DNA from: PR03 sp031362725
GTDB taxonomy: Bacteria > Myxococcota_A > UBA9160 > PR03
NCBI GenBank assembly: GCA_031362725.1
Contig: JANLTC010000017.1
Coordinates: 1-29,855, forward strand
Direction of reading: 5' to 3'
DNA: 29,855 bases
Shown here: in pieces, positions 1 to 7,660 of the stretch
Position numbering within the stretch: position 1 is the stretch's first letter
Layout: the number at the start of each line of letters is the position of its first letter
Position numbers and translations under genes: made by a program
The notes under the pieces: model-generated
What the model saw: the letters and a program-made list of their open reading frames with translations, nothing else
Databases searched by the model: none
Told to the model about the DNA's origin: nothing

Positions 1-428
1 GCGGCAGCGCGGCCGACGCCCAGCACATCGCGGCCGAGTGGTGCGGTCGCCTGTCGCGCGAACGCATTGCGCTCCCGGCGATCGCGCTGACCGCGAACAG
101 CTCCGACATCACGGCGCTCGGCAACGACTACGGCTTCGAGCGCGTCTTTGCCCGCCTCGTCGAAGCGCACGGTCGGCCCGGCGACGTCGCAATTGCGATC
201 TCGACTTCGGGCAACTCTCCGAACGTGCTGGCGGCGGTCGAGGAAGCGCGCAAACGCGGGCTACGCACGATCGCCTGGACAGGTCGCGGCGGCGGCGAAC
301 TCGCGAGCCGGGTCGAGTTGGCGCTGGTCGTACCGTCGGACGACACGCAGCGGATCCAGGAGTCTCACATCGCGATCGGCCACGCACTCGCGGAACTGGT
401 GGACGACGCGCTGTTTCCGAAACCGTGA
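1..428 (+). CDS. gmhA: Phosphoheptose (sedoheptulose-7-phosphate) isomerase, 3' part
   Basis: This is the C-terminal ~141 residues of a SIS-domain isomerase; the start lies before the window, and the reading frame begins at base 3. The first visible residues (GSAADAQHIAAEWCGR) match the family's phosphosugar-binding GxGGSAADAQH segment, followed by NDYGFE and the second sugar-phosphate loop STSGNSPNV. The C-terminal helix with ESHIAIGHALAELVDDALF is also typical of GmhA. Members convert sedoheptulose 7-phosphate to D-glycero-D-manno-heptose 7-phosphate, the first step in making the ADP-heptose used for the LPS inner core, in the cytoplasm. It ends 10 bases before the next gene and may be cotranscribed with it. 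The partner heptose kinase/adenylyltransferase genes are not visible here. A related SIS protein such as DiaA is possible but less likely given the motif match. Confidence 0.88.
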   Translation, partial: GSAADAQHIAAEWCGRLSRERIALPAIALTANSSDITALGNDYGFERVFARLVEAHGRPGDVAIAISTSGNSPNVLAAVEEARKRGLRTIAWTGRGGGELASRVELALVVPSDDTQRIQESHIAIGHALAELVDDALFPKP

Positions 429-438
429 GCAACACCTC

Positions 439-1410
439 GTGAAGAATACGCCGCCGCGCATCGATCGAAGCCGCGTGCGCACCGTGCCGGCGCGACGGCG
501 TCCGAGCAAGGTGCAGCTCCGCGCCGAAGCGCGTCCGCATGCCAAGGGCGCTTCGTTCGCGGCATTCCTCGATCGCTTGCCGGATCTGCTCGGCGCGCGC
601 GACCTGCGTGACGCGATCGCCGCCGCCGCACGCGCCCGAACGCGCGGTCGTCCCGTCTTGTGGGGATTCGGCGCGCATGTGATCAAGGTGGGGCTCGCAC
701 CGATCGTCGTCGATCTACTCGAACGCGGATTCGTGTCGGGCATCCTGATGAACGGCGCCGGTTGCGTGCACGATCTCGAACTGGCGATGATGGGCGCCAC
801 CTCCGAGGATGTCGGCCCGGCGCTCGACGACGGCAGCTTCGGGATGGCGGGCGAGACCGCCGAGCGCCTGAATGCCGCGATCGCGCGGGGTGCGGCCGAC
901 GGAATCGGTATGGGCGCCGCGATCGGCCGCGAGATCGCGCAAGGTCGCTATCCGCACAAACAGCGCTCGATTCTCGCAACCGCGTCGCGACTCGGTGTTC
1001 CCGTCACCGTGCATGTCGCGATCGGCACCGACATCCACCACATGCATGCGAGCGCCGATGGCGCCGCGCTCGGCGCCACCAGTCATCGCGACTTCGAGAC
1101 GCTCACCGGGCTCGTCGCGATGCTCGAGGGCGGTGTCTACTTCAACGTCGGCTCGGCGGTGATCCTGCCCGAGGTGTTCTTGAAGGCGCTCGCGCTGGCG
1201 CGCAATCTCGGTCATCGCGTCGAGCGCTTGACGACCGTGAACCTCGACTTCATCCGGCAGTACCGGCCGACCGTGAACGTCGTCGAGCGCCCGACGCGGC
1301 TCGGAGGGCGCGGCATCTCGCTGGTCGGCCAGCACGAGATCCTGGTCCCGCTGCTGGCCGCCGGGCTCGTCGAATCCGATTCCAAGAGGAAGCGAAGAGG
1401 CCCGCGATGA
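439..1410 (+). CDS. Deoxyhypusine-synthase-like protein (function unproven)
   Basis: The predicted protein has 323 residues. I chose GTG 439 because it lies just after the gmhA stop; the open frame extends further upstream only as an overlap with gmhA. The fold-level signature resembles bacterial deoxyhypusine synthase-like proteins: a glycine-rich strand-loop (NGAGCVHDLELAMMG), a TSEDV segment, SILATASRLGVPVTVHVAIG, then a histidine-rich HHMHASADGAALGA stretch and GGVYFNVGSAVILPEVFLKA. True deoxyhypusine synthases use NAD and spermidine to modify a lysine of eIF5A; bacteria lack eIF5A, so the substrate here is unknown. The catalytic-lysine region of the eukaryotic enzyme is not recognisable to me. 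It overlaps the next gene by 4 bases (ATGA), so the two products are probably made together. Family assignment is moderately sure, function is not. Confidence 0.6.
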   Translation: MKNTPPRIDRSRVRTVPARRRPSKVQLRAEARPHAKGASFAAFLDRLPDLLGARDLRDAIAAAARARTRGRPVLWGFGAHVIKVGLAPIVVDLLERGFVSGILMNGAGCVHDLELAMMGATSEDVGPALDDGSFGMAGETAERLNAAIARGAADGIGMGAAIGREIAQGRYPHKQRSILATASRLGVPVTVHVAIGTDIHHMHASADGAALGATSHRDFETLTGLVAMLEGGVYFNVGSAVILPEVFLKALALARNLGHRVERLTTVNLDFIRQYRPTVNVVERPTRLGGRGISLVGQHEILVPLLAAGLVESDSKRKRRGPR

Positions 1411-1787
1411 GCGGCCGCATCGTGATCCGCGAGGGTGCGCTCGGCGACCAGTCGGCCGACCTGATCCTGCCCGCGACCCCGCTGCCCGAAGGCGCGGATG
1501 CCGAAGCGCAGGTGCGCAATGCCTTCCGCGCCGGCCTCGACGCGGCGCGCGCGCGCGGCTGTCGCAGTGTCGCCGCGCCCGCACTCGGCGCGGGGCGCGG
1601 CGGACTCCCGCTGCAGCGCAGCGCGGAGATCCTGATCGAGGAGGCGCGCCGCCATTTCGCTGGCGCGACGTGCATCGAGGAGATCCGCTTCGTGCTCGAC
1701 GGTGAGCCGAGCTACCGCGTCTTCGAGTCCGTGAACGACGCGGCCCGCGTAGCCGAGCAGATGGAGCGCTTGCGCGAGCGTTCGTGA
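1407..1787 (+). CDS. Reduced macro-domain (ADP-ribose-binding-like) protein
   Basis: The protein has 126 residues, starting at an ATG that overlaps the previous stop (ATGA). The second half fits the end of a macro domain: an RGCRSVAAPALGAGRGGLPLQRSAEIL segment, equivalent to the GTGxGGFP phosphate-binding loop, then an EEIRFVLDGEPSYRVFES strand-helix end. The first half is shorter than in a standard macro domain (about 160-180 residues): I see no NAAN motif, no GGGVxxxI loop and no IHAVGP strand. The DNA shows no frameshift remnant, so this looks like a genuinely reduced version. Macro domains bind or hydrolyse ADP-ribose and its derivatives; whether this one still binds ligand is open. Tight coupling to an NAD-enzyme-like gene fits a role in NAD or ADP-ribose metabolism. 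Confidence 0.6.
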   Translation: MSGRIVIREGALGDQSADLILPATPLPEGADAEAQVRNAFRAGLDAARARGCRSVAAPALGAGRGGLPLQRSAEILIEEARRHFAGATCIEEIRFVLDGEPSYRVFESVNDAARVAEQMERLRERS

Positions 1788-1788
1788 C

Positions 1789-1804
1789 GCCCAGATCGCT
1801 GGGC
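1789..1804 (+). terminator. GC-rich hairpin after the macro gene (possible terminator)
   Basis: GCCCAG and CTGGGC form a perfect 6-bp stem around the tetraloop ATCG, starting 2 bases after the macro-domain stop codon. No run of T follows, so intrinsic termination is not assured. It lies between two likely transcription units (gmhA group and haem operon). Confidence 0.35.
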
Positions 1805-1836
1805 CTATCCTCGGATCGTTCGGAGGCGACACGAGT

Positions 1837-2631
1837 TTGGTAGCCGAGCTGTTCCACAGTACCGCCGCTCTCTACCTGCTCGCCGGGCTCGCCGGAGTGC
1901 TCGGTTTCGCGCTGCCCAAGGCCCGCCTTGGGCGCGCCGTGCCGTGGCTGCTGCTTGCCGGCGCCACCCTCCACGGCATTGCGTTTGCGCGACTCCACAC
2001 GCTGCCGAATCCGCCGCAGCTGACGGACACGCCCTCGGCGATCTCGCTGGCCGCGTGGCTTGCCGTGATCGTGAGCCTGCTGCTGCTGCGCAGTGGGCGA
2101 CTCGAAGGGCTCGCCGTACTCGTCGCGCCACTGGCATTCCTGAGCGTCTTCTACGAGAGCGTCAGCTTGTACGCGAACGCGCCCGCGGTGGCGTCCGAAG
2201 CGGGATCCTGGCCGCACCTGCATGTGATCCTCGCCAGCGCTGGGCTGGCACTTCTCGGTGTCGCAGGACTCGCCGGCACGCTGTTCCTCGCCGAGGACCG
2301 CGCGCTGAAGGCCAAGCGCGCGCCGTCACTGCGGCGCGCGCTGCCGTCGCTCGAAGCGCTCGATCGCGTGAACGCGGTGACGCTCGCGGCGGGCTTCCCG
2401 CTGCTGAGCTGCGGCGTCGTCGCCGGGATGCTCTGGACGCGGGCGGAAACCGGCCACCTCTTCGTCGGCGGCGCGCATGCGGTGTGGTCGGTGATCGCGT
2501 GGGCGATCTACCTCGCGCTCGTCGTCACGCGCTTCGTCGCCGGCCGGCGCGGCCGCGAGGCGGCTGCCTTCGCGGCGATCGGCTTTGCGTTCCTGCTCTT
2601 CGTCGTGATCGGCGTCGGAGCCGTCGGGTGA
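1837..2631 (+). CDS. CcsA/HemX-like integral membrane protein
   Basis: The protein has 264 residues with about eight hydrophobic helices. Start is TTG 1837, supported by a GGAGG ribosome site at 1822-1826. It belongs to the cytochrome c assembly (CcsA/CcmC/HemX) superfamily by topology, by the N-terminal hairpin, and by position directly before hemA, where HemX-type proteins sit in many bacteria. The tryptophan-rich haem-handling motif of CcsA (WxWDPKE) is missing: the equivalent place reads GGAHAVWSVIAWAIY, keeping only the later Trp residues. This favours a HemX-like role (influencing glutamyl-tRNA reductase levels, as shown for Bacillus HemX) over a cytochrome c haem lyase, but that is inference. 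It overlaps hemA by 4 bases (GTGA), indicating translational coupling. Confidence 0.72.
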   Translation: MVAELFHSTAALYLLAGLAGVLGFALPKARLGRAVPWLLLAGATLHGIAFARLHTLPNPPQLTDTPSAISLAAWLAVIVSLLLLRSGRLEGLAVLVAPLAFLSVFYESVSLYANAPAVASEAGSWPHLHVILASAGLALLGVAGLAGTLFLAEDRALKAKRAPSLRRALPSLEALDRVNAVTLAAGFPLLSCGVVAGMLWTRAETGHLFVGGAHAVWSVIAWAIYLALVVTRFVAGRRGREAAAFAAIGFAFLLFVVIGVGAVG

Positions 2632-3971
2632 AGATCCTGTTGGTCGGCATGAACCATCGCACCGCGCCGGTCGAGGTGCGCGAGCGCTTCGCGGTCGGCG
2701 ACCCGTTGCCGTGGCTCGCGAAGCTGGTGGACTCGCCCGAGATCGACGAGGCCGTGCTCGTCTCGACCTGCAACCGCGTCGAAGTGATCGCGGCGGCACC
2801 GAGCCTCGACGCGGGCCGCCATCGCCTGCGCTCGTTCTTCCACCGCGAACTCGGGCAGGCGGCGCCACTGCCTCAGCAACGCTCGGAGAGCGCAGTCCTC
2901 TACGAGCATGTCGATGACGACGCCGTGCGACACCTGTTCCGCGTCGCCGCGTCGATCGACTCGCTGGTCGTCGGGGAGCCGCAGATTCTCGGTCAGGTGA
3001 AGGAGGCGTACCGCGTTGCCGCGGAGGGCGGCGTCTGCGGACCCCTGCTCAATCGACTGTTCGCGAGCGCGTTCGCGGCCGCCAAGCGCGTGCGCACCGA
3101 AACCCAGATCGCGTCGCGGCCGGTCTCGATGGCGCGCGTCGCCGTCGATCTCGCCCGTCAGATCTTCGAGACGCTCGAAGACAAGCACGCGCTGCTGGTA
3201 GGCGCAGGCGACATGATCGAGGCAGCGCTCGTCGCGCTACGCGGTGCGGGGCTCGCCGGTGTCGCGGTCGCGAACCGCACGCCCGAGCGCGCCAGCGAAC
3301 TTGCGGCGCGCTTCGGCGCGACCGCCCACGGGCTCGGCGAATTGCCGCGCCTGCTCGCCGCCTCGGACGTGGTGCTCACCTCGATCGGCGTCGATCGCCC
3401 GCTGCTCGACGCGCCGCTCTTCGAGGAAGCGCTGCGGGCACGGCGCCGCCGCCCGATCTTCGCGATCGATCTCGGCGTGCCGCGCAACATCGACCCCGCC
3501 GTGAACCAGCTCGATGACGTCTACCTCTATGACGTCGACGATCTGGGTGGCGTCGCCGAAGCCAACGCCGAAGAGCGACGCCGAGAGACGCTGCGAGCCG
3601 AAGCGATCGTGCAGGAAGAGGTCGAGCGCTGGGGAGGCTGGCTTTCGGCGCTGCAGGCAGTTCCGACGATCCGGCGGCTGCGCGCGCGCGCCGAATCGAT
3701 CCGCCGAAGCGAAGTCGACAAAGCCGCCGTGAAGCTCGGGCTCGACGAAGCGCAACAGCGGGGCGTCGAGGCGCTGACGCGCGCGGTCGTGAACAAGCTG
3801 CTGCACGCACCGGTTTCGCGGTTGCGCGAGCAAGCCGAGCGTGAGGGCGGGCTCGCGTACCTCGAAGCCGCGAAGGTGTTGTTCGCGCTCGACGATCCCA
3901 CGGCACCCGGGGCCGACGCCGACCTCGTTGCGGACGGCGATCGCGGCCGCGACGACGAGTCGTCGTCGTGA
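2628..3971 (+). CDS. hemA: Glutamyl-tRNA reductase
   Basis: The enzyme has 447 residues and reduces glutamyl-tRNA(Glu) with NADPH to glutamate-1-semialdehyde, the committed step of the C5 haem pathway. The start GTG 2628 gives the family N-terminus (LLVGMNHRTAPVEVRE) and has GGAG upstream. The catalytic Cys is C48 in STCNRVE. Further family landmarks are SLVVGEPQILGQVKEAY, the NADPH-binding segment LLVGAGDMIEAAL, FAIDLGVPRNIDP and YDVDDL, then the long spinal/dimerisation helix and the LLHAP motif. The C-terminus ends in an acidic, low-complexity tail. The gene overlaps both neighbours by 4 bases. The glutamate-semialdehyde aminotransferase gene hemL is not in this window. Confidence 0.97.
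   Translation: MKILLVGMNHRTAPVEVRERFAVGDPLPWLAKLVDSPEIDEAVLVSTCNRVEVIAAAPSLDAGRHRLRSFFHRELGQAAPLPQQRSESAVLYEHVDDDAVRHLFRVAASIDSLVVGEPQILGQVKEAYRVAAEGGVCGPLLNRLFASAFAAAKRVRTETQIASRPVSMARVAVDLARQIFETLEDKHALLVGAGDMIEAALVALRGAGLAGVAVANRTPERASELAARFGATAHGLGELPRLLAASDVVLTSIGVDRPLLDAPLFEEALRARRRRPIFAIDLGVPRNIDPAVNQLDDVYLYDVDDLGGVAEANAEERRRETLRAEAIVQEEVERWGGWLSALQAVPTIRRLRARAESIRRSEVDKAAVKLGLDEAQQRGVEALTRAVVNKLLHAPVSRLREQAEREGGLAYLEAAKVLFALDDPTAPGADADLVADGDRGRDDESSS
3950..3968 (+). promoter_or_regulatory. Perfect hairpin at the hemA/hemC junction
   Basis: A 9-bp perfect inverted repeat (CGACGACGA and TCGTCGTCG, separated by one base; as RNA an 8-bp stem with a 3-base loop) ends at the first base of the hemC GTG start. 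No clear ribosome site precedes hemC, so this structure may shape coupled re-initiation or mRNA processing. It also encodes the repetitive Asp/Glu/Ser tail of HemA, so low-complexity coding is an alternative reason. Confidence 0.35.
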
Positions 3972-4894
3972 AGCGCCTGCGCCTGGCGACACGCGGTAGC
4001 CAGCTCGCGCTCTCGCAGTCCGGCTGGGTGGCGCGGCGCGTAGAACGAGAACTGGGTGCCGCGGTCGAGCTGGTGACGGTGCGCACCAGCGGGGACCGCC
4101 TCGCCGATGTGTCGCTCGCGAAGCTCGGCGGCAAGGGCCTCTTCGTGAAGGAGATCGAAGAGGCGCTGCTCGATGGCCGCGCCGATCTCGCCGTGCACAG
4201 CGCGAAGGATCTGCCGGCGCGAATCGCCGAAGGTCTCGTCCTGGCCGCGTTCCCGGAACGCGGCGATGCGCGCGACGCGTTGGTGGCGCGCGAGACGGGC
4301 GGACATCTGCTCGGACTTCCGCAGGGAGCGCGCGTCGGCACCGGCAGCGCGCGCCGCCGCGCACAACTCTGCGCGCTGCGACCCGACCTCGAGGTCGTCG
4401 CATTGCGCGGCAACGTCACGACCCGACTCGAACGGCTCGCCGAACAGCGCTTCGACGCGGTGATCCTCGCCTGCGCAGGTCTCGATCGGCTGGATCTCGG
4501 TGGCCGCATCCACGAGCGCGTGTCCGCCGATCTGATGCTGCCCGCGGTGGGGCAGGGCGTGCTCGCGATCGAGGCGCGGGCCGGCGAGTCGCTCGCGGCC
4601 GATCTCGGCGCTCTCACCGATGCCCCGAGCGCGCGCGCGATCGCCGCCGAGCGCGCGTTCCTCGCGCGTCTCGAAGGCGACTGCAACGTGCCGCTCGCCG
4701 CGTTCGCGGAGCCGCAGCGCGACGGCACGTTGCGGCTGCGCGGGATGGTGCTCAGCGCGGACGGCGCCGCGGTGGCGCAGGTCGAGGCACGCGGCGCGGA
4801 TCCTGTGGCGCTCGGTATCGCGGTCGCGGAAGCGGTGCTCGCGAAGGGCGGCGCCGAGATTCTCACCGCACTGCGTCGCGAGATGGAGTCGTGA
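3968..4894 (+). CDS. hemC: Hydroxymethylbilane synthase (porphobilinogen deaminase)
   Basis: The 308-residue cytoplasmic enzyme joins four porphobilinogens into hydroxymethylbilane. Family motifs appear in order: LRLATRGSQLALSQ at the N-terminus, VRTSGDRLADVSLAKLGGKGLFVKEIE, AVHSAKDLPA (residues ~75-84, including the active-site Asp region), the GTGSARRRAQL substrate-binding segment, LPAVGQGVLAIE, and the dipyrromethane-cofactor Cys, C239, in EGDCNVPLAAFA. Length is normal. Start GTG 3968 overlaps the hemA stop; the gene has no obvious ribosome site of its own and probably depends on coupling. Its stop overlaps the next start (GTGA). Confidence 0.97.
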   Translation: MKRLRLATRGSQLALSQSGWVARRVERELGAAVELVTVRTSGDRLADVSLAKLGGKGLFVKEIEEALLDGRADLAVHSAKDLPARIAEGLVLAAFPERGDARDALVARETGGHLLGLPQGARVGTGSARRRAQLCALRPDLEVVALRGNVTTRLERLAEQRFDAVILACAGLDRLDLGGRIHERVSADLMLPAVGQGVLAIEARAGESLAADLGALTDAPSARAIAAERAFLARLEGDCNVPLAAFAEPQRDGTLRLRGMVLSADGAAVAQVEARGADPVALGIAVAEAVLAKGGAEILTALRREMES

Positions 4895-6441
4895 GCGACG
4901 CGCCGCGCGGTCGGGTGTTACTCGTCGGCGCCGGTCCCGGCGATCCGGACCTGACCACGTTGCGCGGCGCCGAAGCGCTGCGCCGCGCCGATGTCGTGGT
5001 CTACGACTCGCTGGTCGCGCGAGAATTGCTCGACCTCGCGCCCGCCCATGCCGAGCGCATCGACGTCGGCAAGCGCAGTCACGACAGTCTCGTCAGCACC
5101 CAACAGTCGATCCACGAGTTGCTGATCGCGCGCGCGCGCGCGGGGCAGCTCGTGGTGCGGCTCAAGGGCGGCGATCCGTTCGTGTTCGGTCGCGGCGGCG
5201 AGGAGGCGAGCGCGTGCCGCGAGGCCGGTGTGCCCTTCGAAGTGGTGCCGGGTGTCACGTCGGCGCTCGCCGCGCCCGCGTTCGCCGGCATTCCGGTGAC
5301 CGACCGACGCCATGCTGGATCGTTCGCCGTCGTCACCGGACACCGCGATCCCGGCCGCCCGTGGACCTCGATCCGCTGGGACAAGGTCGCGACCGGCGCC
5401 GATACGCTCGTCGTCGTGATGGGAATGCGCAATCTCGAAAAGATCGTCGAGACGCTGCTCGAGCACGGTCGCTCGCCCGAGACGCCGGCCGCCGTCGTGA
5501 TGGAAGGCGGCACACCGCGCCAACGCGTCGTCGAAGCGAAGCTCGCCGAGCTGGCGGTGCGGGTTCGCGAGGCGCAACTGATGGCGCCCGCGGTGATCGT
5601 CGTGGGCGACGTCGTGCGACTGCGCGCGCAGCTCGCCTGGTGGGAATCCGGACCGCTCTTCGGCAAGCGCGTGCTGGTGACGCGCGCGGCAGATCAGGCG
5701 GCTGATCTGGTCGCGGTGTTGCGCGAGATGGGCGCGGAACCTTCGTGTGTTCCGATGACCGAGACGAGGGTCTTCGAGGACGAACGCTTCGCCCTGGCCT
5801 TGCGCGCGCTCGACCACTACGACGCAATCGTCTTCACCAGCGCCAACGCGGTGCGCGCGCTCGGCGAGCGGCTCGTCGCACACGGCCGGCCCCCGGCGCA
5901 ACTGCGCACGCGCGTGCTGTGCGTCGGTCCCGGCACCGCCAGCGCGGCGCGGCGCGCCGGCTTCGCGGCGCCCGAAGTGCCGGCCGCGCGCTACGACGCC
6001 GAGTCGCTCGCGCAAGCCGTGCGCGACATACTGCCGCCCGCCGGCCGCCGGTTCTTGTTTCCGTGCGGCTCGCTCTCGCGACCGACGTTGCCGCAGAGCC
6101 TGCGCGACGCCGGTGCGCGCGTCGATGAAGTGATCGTGTACGCGACTGCGCCGGCCGACGTAGACGTCGCGCAGCTGCGCACCGCGCTGGTGGCGGGCGA
6201 GGTCGACGCGCTCACCTTCGCGAGTCCGTCGGCCGTGCGTCGCTTCGCTGCGTGTCTCGACGAGGCCTCGCGTGCCGCGGCCGCGCGCGCGGTCGTCGCG
6301 GCGATCGGCACGGTGACGGCGGAGGCACTCGGCGAGGTCGGTCTGCCGGCGCAGGTGATTCCCGAGCGCGCCGGTGCGCGCGCGCTGGTCGAAGCGCTGG
6401 CCCGCCATTTTGCGGCAAAGGTACGAGGAGACGAAGCATGA
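4891..6441 (+). CDS. cobA/hemD: Uroporphyrinogen-III C-methyltransferase / uroporphyrinogen-III synthase fusion
   Basis: A 516-residue bifunctional protein. Residues 1 to ~250 are a SAM-dependent uroporphyrinogen-III methyltransferase: VLLVGAGPGDPDLTTLRG (SAM-binding), VVYDSLV, the VRLKGGDPFVFGRGGEE motif, VVPGVTSALAAPAFAGIPVTDR and VVMGMRNLEKI. Residues ~255-516 are the HemD synthase: GKRVLVTRAADQAADL, TSANAVRAL, CVGPGTASAAR, and the C-terminal AIGTVTAEAL. HemD closes hydroxymethylbilane to uroporphyrinogen III; CobA methylates it to precorrin-2 for sirohaem, haem d1 or cobalamin. The fusion is known from several deltaproteobacterial and clostridial haem operons. It places the branch-point enzyme and the siphoning enzyme on one chain. 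Confidence 0.95.
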   Translation: MSDAPRGRVLLVGAGPGDPDLTTLRGAEALRRADVVVYDSLVARELLDLAPAHAERIDVGKRSHDSLVSTQQSIHELLIARARAGQLVVRLKGGDPFVFGRGGEEASACREAGVPFEVVPGVTSALAAPAFAGIPVTDRRHAGSFAVVTGHRDPGRPWTSIRWDKVATGADTLVVVMGMRNLEKIVETLLEHGRSPETPAAVVMEGGTPRQRVVEAKLAELAVRVREAQLMAPAVIVVGDVVRLRAQLAWWESGPLFGKRVLVTRAADQAADLVAVLREMGAEPSCVPMTETRVFEDERFALALRALDHYDAIVFTSANAVRALGERLVAHGRPPAQLRTRVLCVGPGTASAARRAGFAAPEVPAARYDAESLAQAVRDILPPAGRRFLFPCGSLSRPTLPQSLRDAGARVDEVIVYATAPADVDVAQLRTALVAGEVDALTFASPSAVRRFAACLDEASRAAAARAVVAAIGTVTAEALGEVGLPAQVIPERAGARALVEALARHFAAKVRGDEA

Positions 6442-7412
6442 GTTTTCCGGCACTGCGGATGCGGCGGATGCGACGCAGCGACGCGTTGCGGCGTCTGGTC
6501 CGCGAGACGCGCCTCTCGCGCGACGATCTGGTACTCCCGCTCTTCGCGGTGCCCGGGAGCGGCGTGCGCGAGGCCGTCTCATCGATGCCGGGCGTGTTCC
6601 GGCTCTCGGCCGACCAGATCGCGGAGGAGGCGAAGGCCGTCGCGGATCTCGGCATTCCCGCAGTCATCCTGTTCGGGATTCCGGAACACAAAGACGCGCG
6701 CGGCTCGGGTGCCGACGCCGCCCAGGGAATCGTGCAGCGTGCGATCGCCGCGGTGAAGCACGCCACGCCAGACCTGTGCGTGATCACCGACGTCTGCCTC
6801 TGCGAATACACCGATCACGGTCATTGCGGCCTGCTCGACGGCGAAGAGGTGGCCAACGATCCGAGCCTCGAGCGGCTCGCCGCCACCGCCCTCTCGCATG
6901 CGCGCGCCGGCGCCGACATGGTGGCGCCCTCGGACATGATGGACGGCCGCGTCGCCGCGATTCGCGCGTCGCTCGACGCCGCGCACTTCGAAAGCGTCCC
7001 GATCCTTGCGTATGCCGCGAAGTACGCGAGCGCGTTCTACGGCCCGTTCCGCGAGGCGGCCGAGAGCACGCCGGCGTTCGGCGATCGCCGCGGCTACCAG
7101 ATGGACCCGCCCAACCGGCGCGAGGCGCTGCGCGAAATGCAGCTCGATCTCGACGAGGGCGCCGACATCCTGATGGTGAAGCCCGCGCTCCCCTATCTCG
7201 ACGTGCTCGGGGAAGCGCGCCGCCGCTTCGATGTACCGCTCGCCGCCTATCACGTGTCCGGCGAGTACTCGATGCTGATGGCCGCCGCCGAGCGCGGTTG
7301 GCTCGATGGCCCGCGCGCGATGTTGGAGTCGCTCGTTGCGATCAAACGCGCCGGCGCGGATTTCATCCTGACCTACGCAGCCAAGGACATCGCGGTGCGC
7401 CTCGCGTCGTGA
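6438..7412 (+). CDS. hemB: Delta-aminolevulinic acid dehydratase (porphobilinogen synthase)
   Basis: The 324-residue enzyme condenses two 5-aminolevulinates into porphobilinogen. ATG 6438 has a strong GAGGAG ribosome site and overlaps the previous stop (ATGA). The two Schiff-base lysines are visible: K195 (AYAAKYASAFYGPFR) and K248 (ILMVKPALPYLD). The metal site CLCEYTDHGHCG has the cysteines of zinc-dependent enzymes. RGYQMDPPNRREALRE and YHVSGEYSML are also canonical. In this operon order hemB comes last, after hemC and hemD, so the products cover ALA to uroporphyrinogen III except for hemL. Confidence 0.97.
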   Translation: MSFPALRMRRMRRSDALRRLVRETRLSRDDLVLPLFAVPGSGVREAVSSMPGVFRLSADQIAEEAKAVADLGIPAVILFGIPEHKDARGSGADAAQGIVQRAIAAVKHATPDLCVITDVCLCEYTDHGHCGLLDGEEVANDPSLERLAATALSHARAGADMVAPSDMMDGRVAAIRASLDAAHFESVPILAYAAKYASAFYGPFREAAESTPAFGDRRGYQMDPPNRREALREMQLDLDEGADILMVKPALPYLDVLGEARRRFDVPLAAYHVSGEYSMLMAAAERGWLDGPRAMLESLVAIKRAGADFILTYAAKDIAVRLAS

Positions 7413-7456
7413 GAGGCACCGAAGGCGAACGAAGTTCATGAGGACGGGAGGTTGGC

Positions 7457-7630
7457 GTGGCGCTTCTCTACAAGGTGATCGAGACCAGCAACGTCGCGGA
7501 CGATGAACTCGAGCGCATCCTGAACGAATGGGTCGCACAGGGCTGGAGCTTCGAGGGCTTCCACTTCGCGATGCGCGAGAACTCGAAGCGGCCGGCGATG
7601 GCGTTCGTGACGTTCACACAGGAGGGCTAG
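7457..7630 (+). CDS. Small DUF4177-like protein
   Basis: This 57-residue ORF starts at GTG 7457, preceded by a GGGAGG ribosome site at 7446-7451, and lies 44 bases after hemB. The layout, an N-terminal strand (LLYKVIETSN), then a helix (DDELERILNEWVAQGW) ending in GWSFEGFHF, then a second strand pair with RPAMAFVTFTQ, matches the small DUF4177 family, in which a Tyr/Trp-rich sheet packs on one helix. No biochemical function is established for that family. It may be the last gene of the haem operon. Codon usage is typical of the neighbours, supporting a real gene. Confidence 0.68.
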   Translation: MALLYKVIETSNVADDELERILNEWVAQGWSFEGFHFAMRENSKRPAMAFVTFTQEG

Positions 7631-7660
7631 TCCCAGGTCTGCGGCGAAATGCCCCATCGT

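Noticed and set aside
1808..1826. CCTC-GAGG stem hiding the ribosome site of the HemX-like gene
   Set aside because: Only four paired bases with a mismatch next to the loop; not enough for an RNA switch claim.
715..2223. Long open frame on the minus strand opposite the DHS-like, macro and CcsA/HemX-like genes
   Set aside because: The high G+C content keeps antisense frames open. The plus-strand genes match known families, while this one has no domain pattern and reads as Arg/Ala/Glu low complexity.
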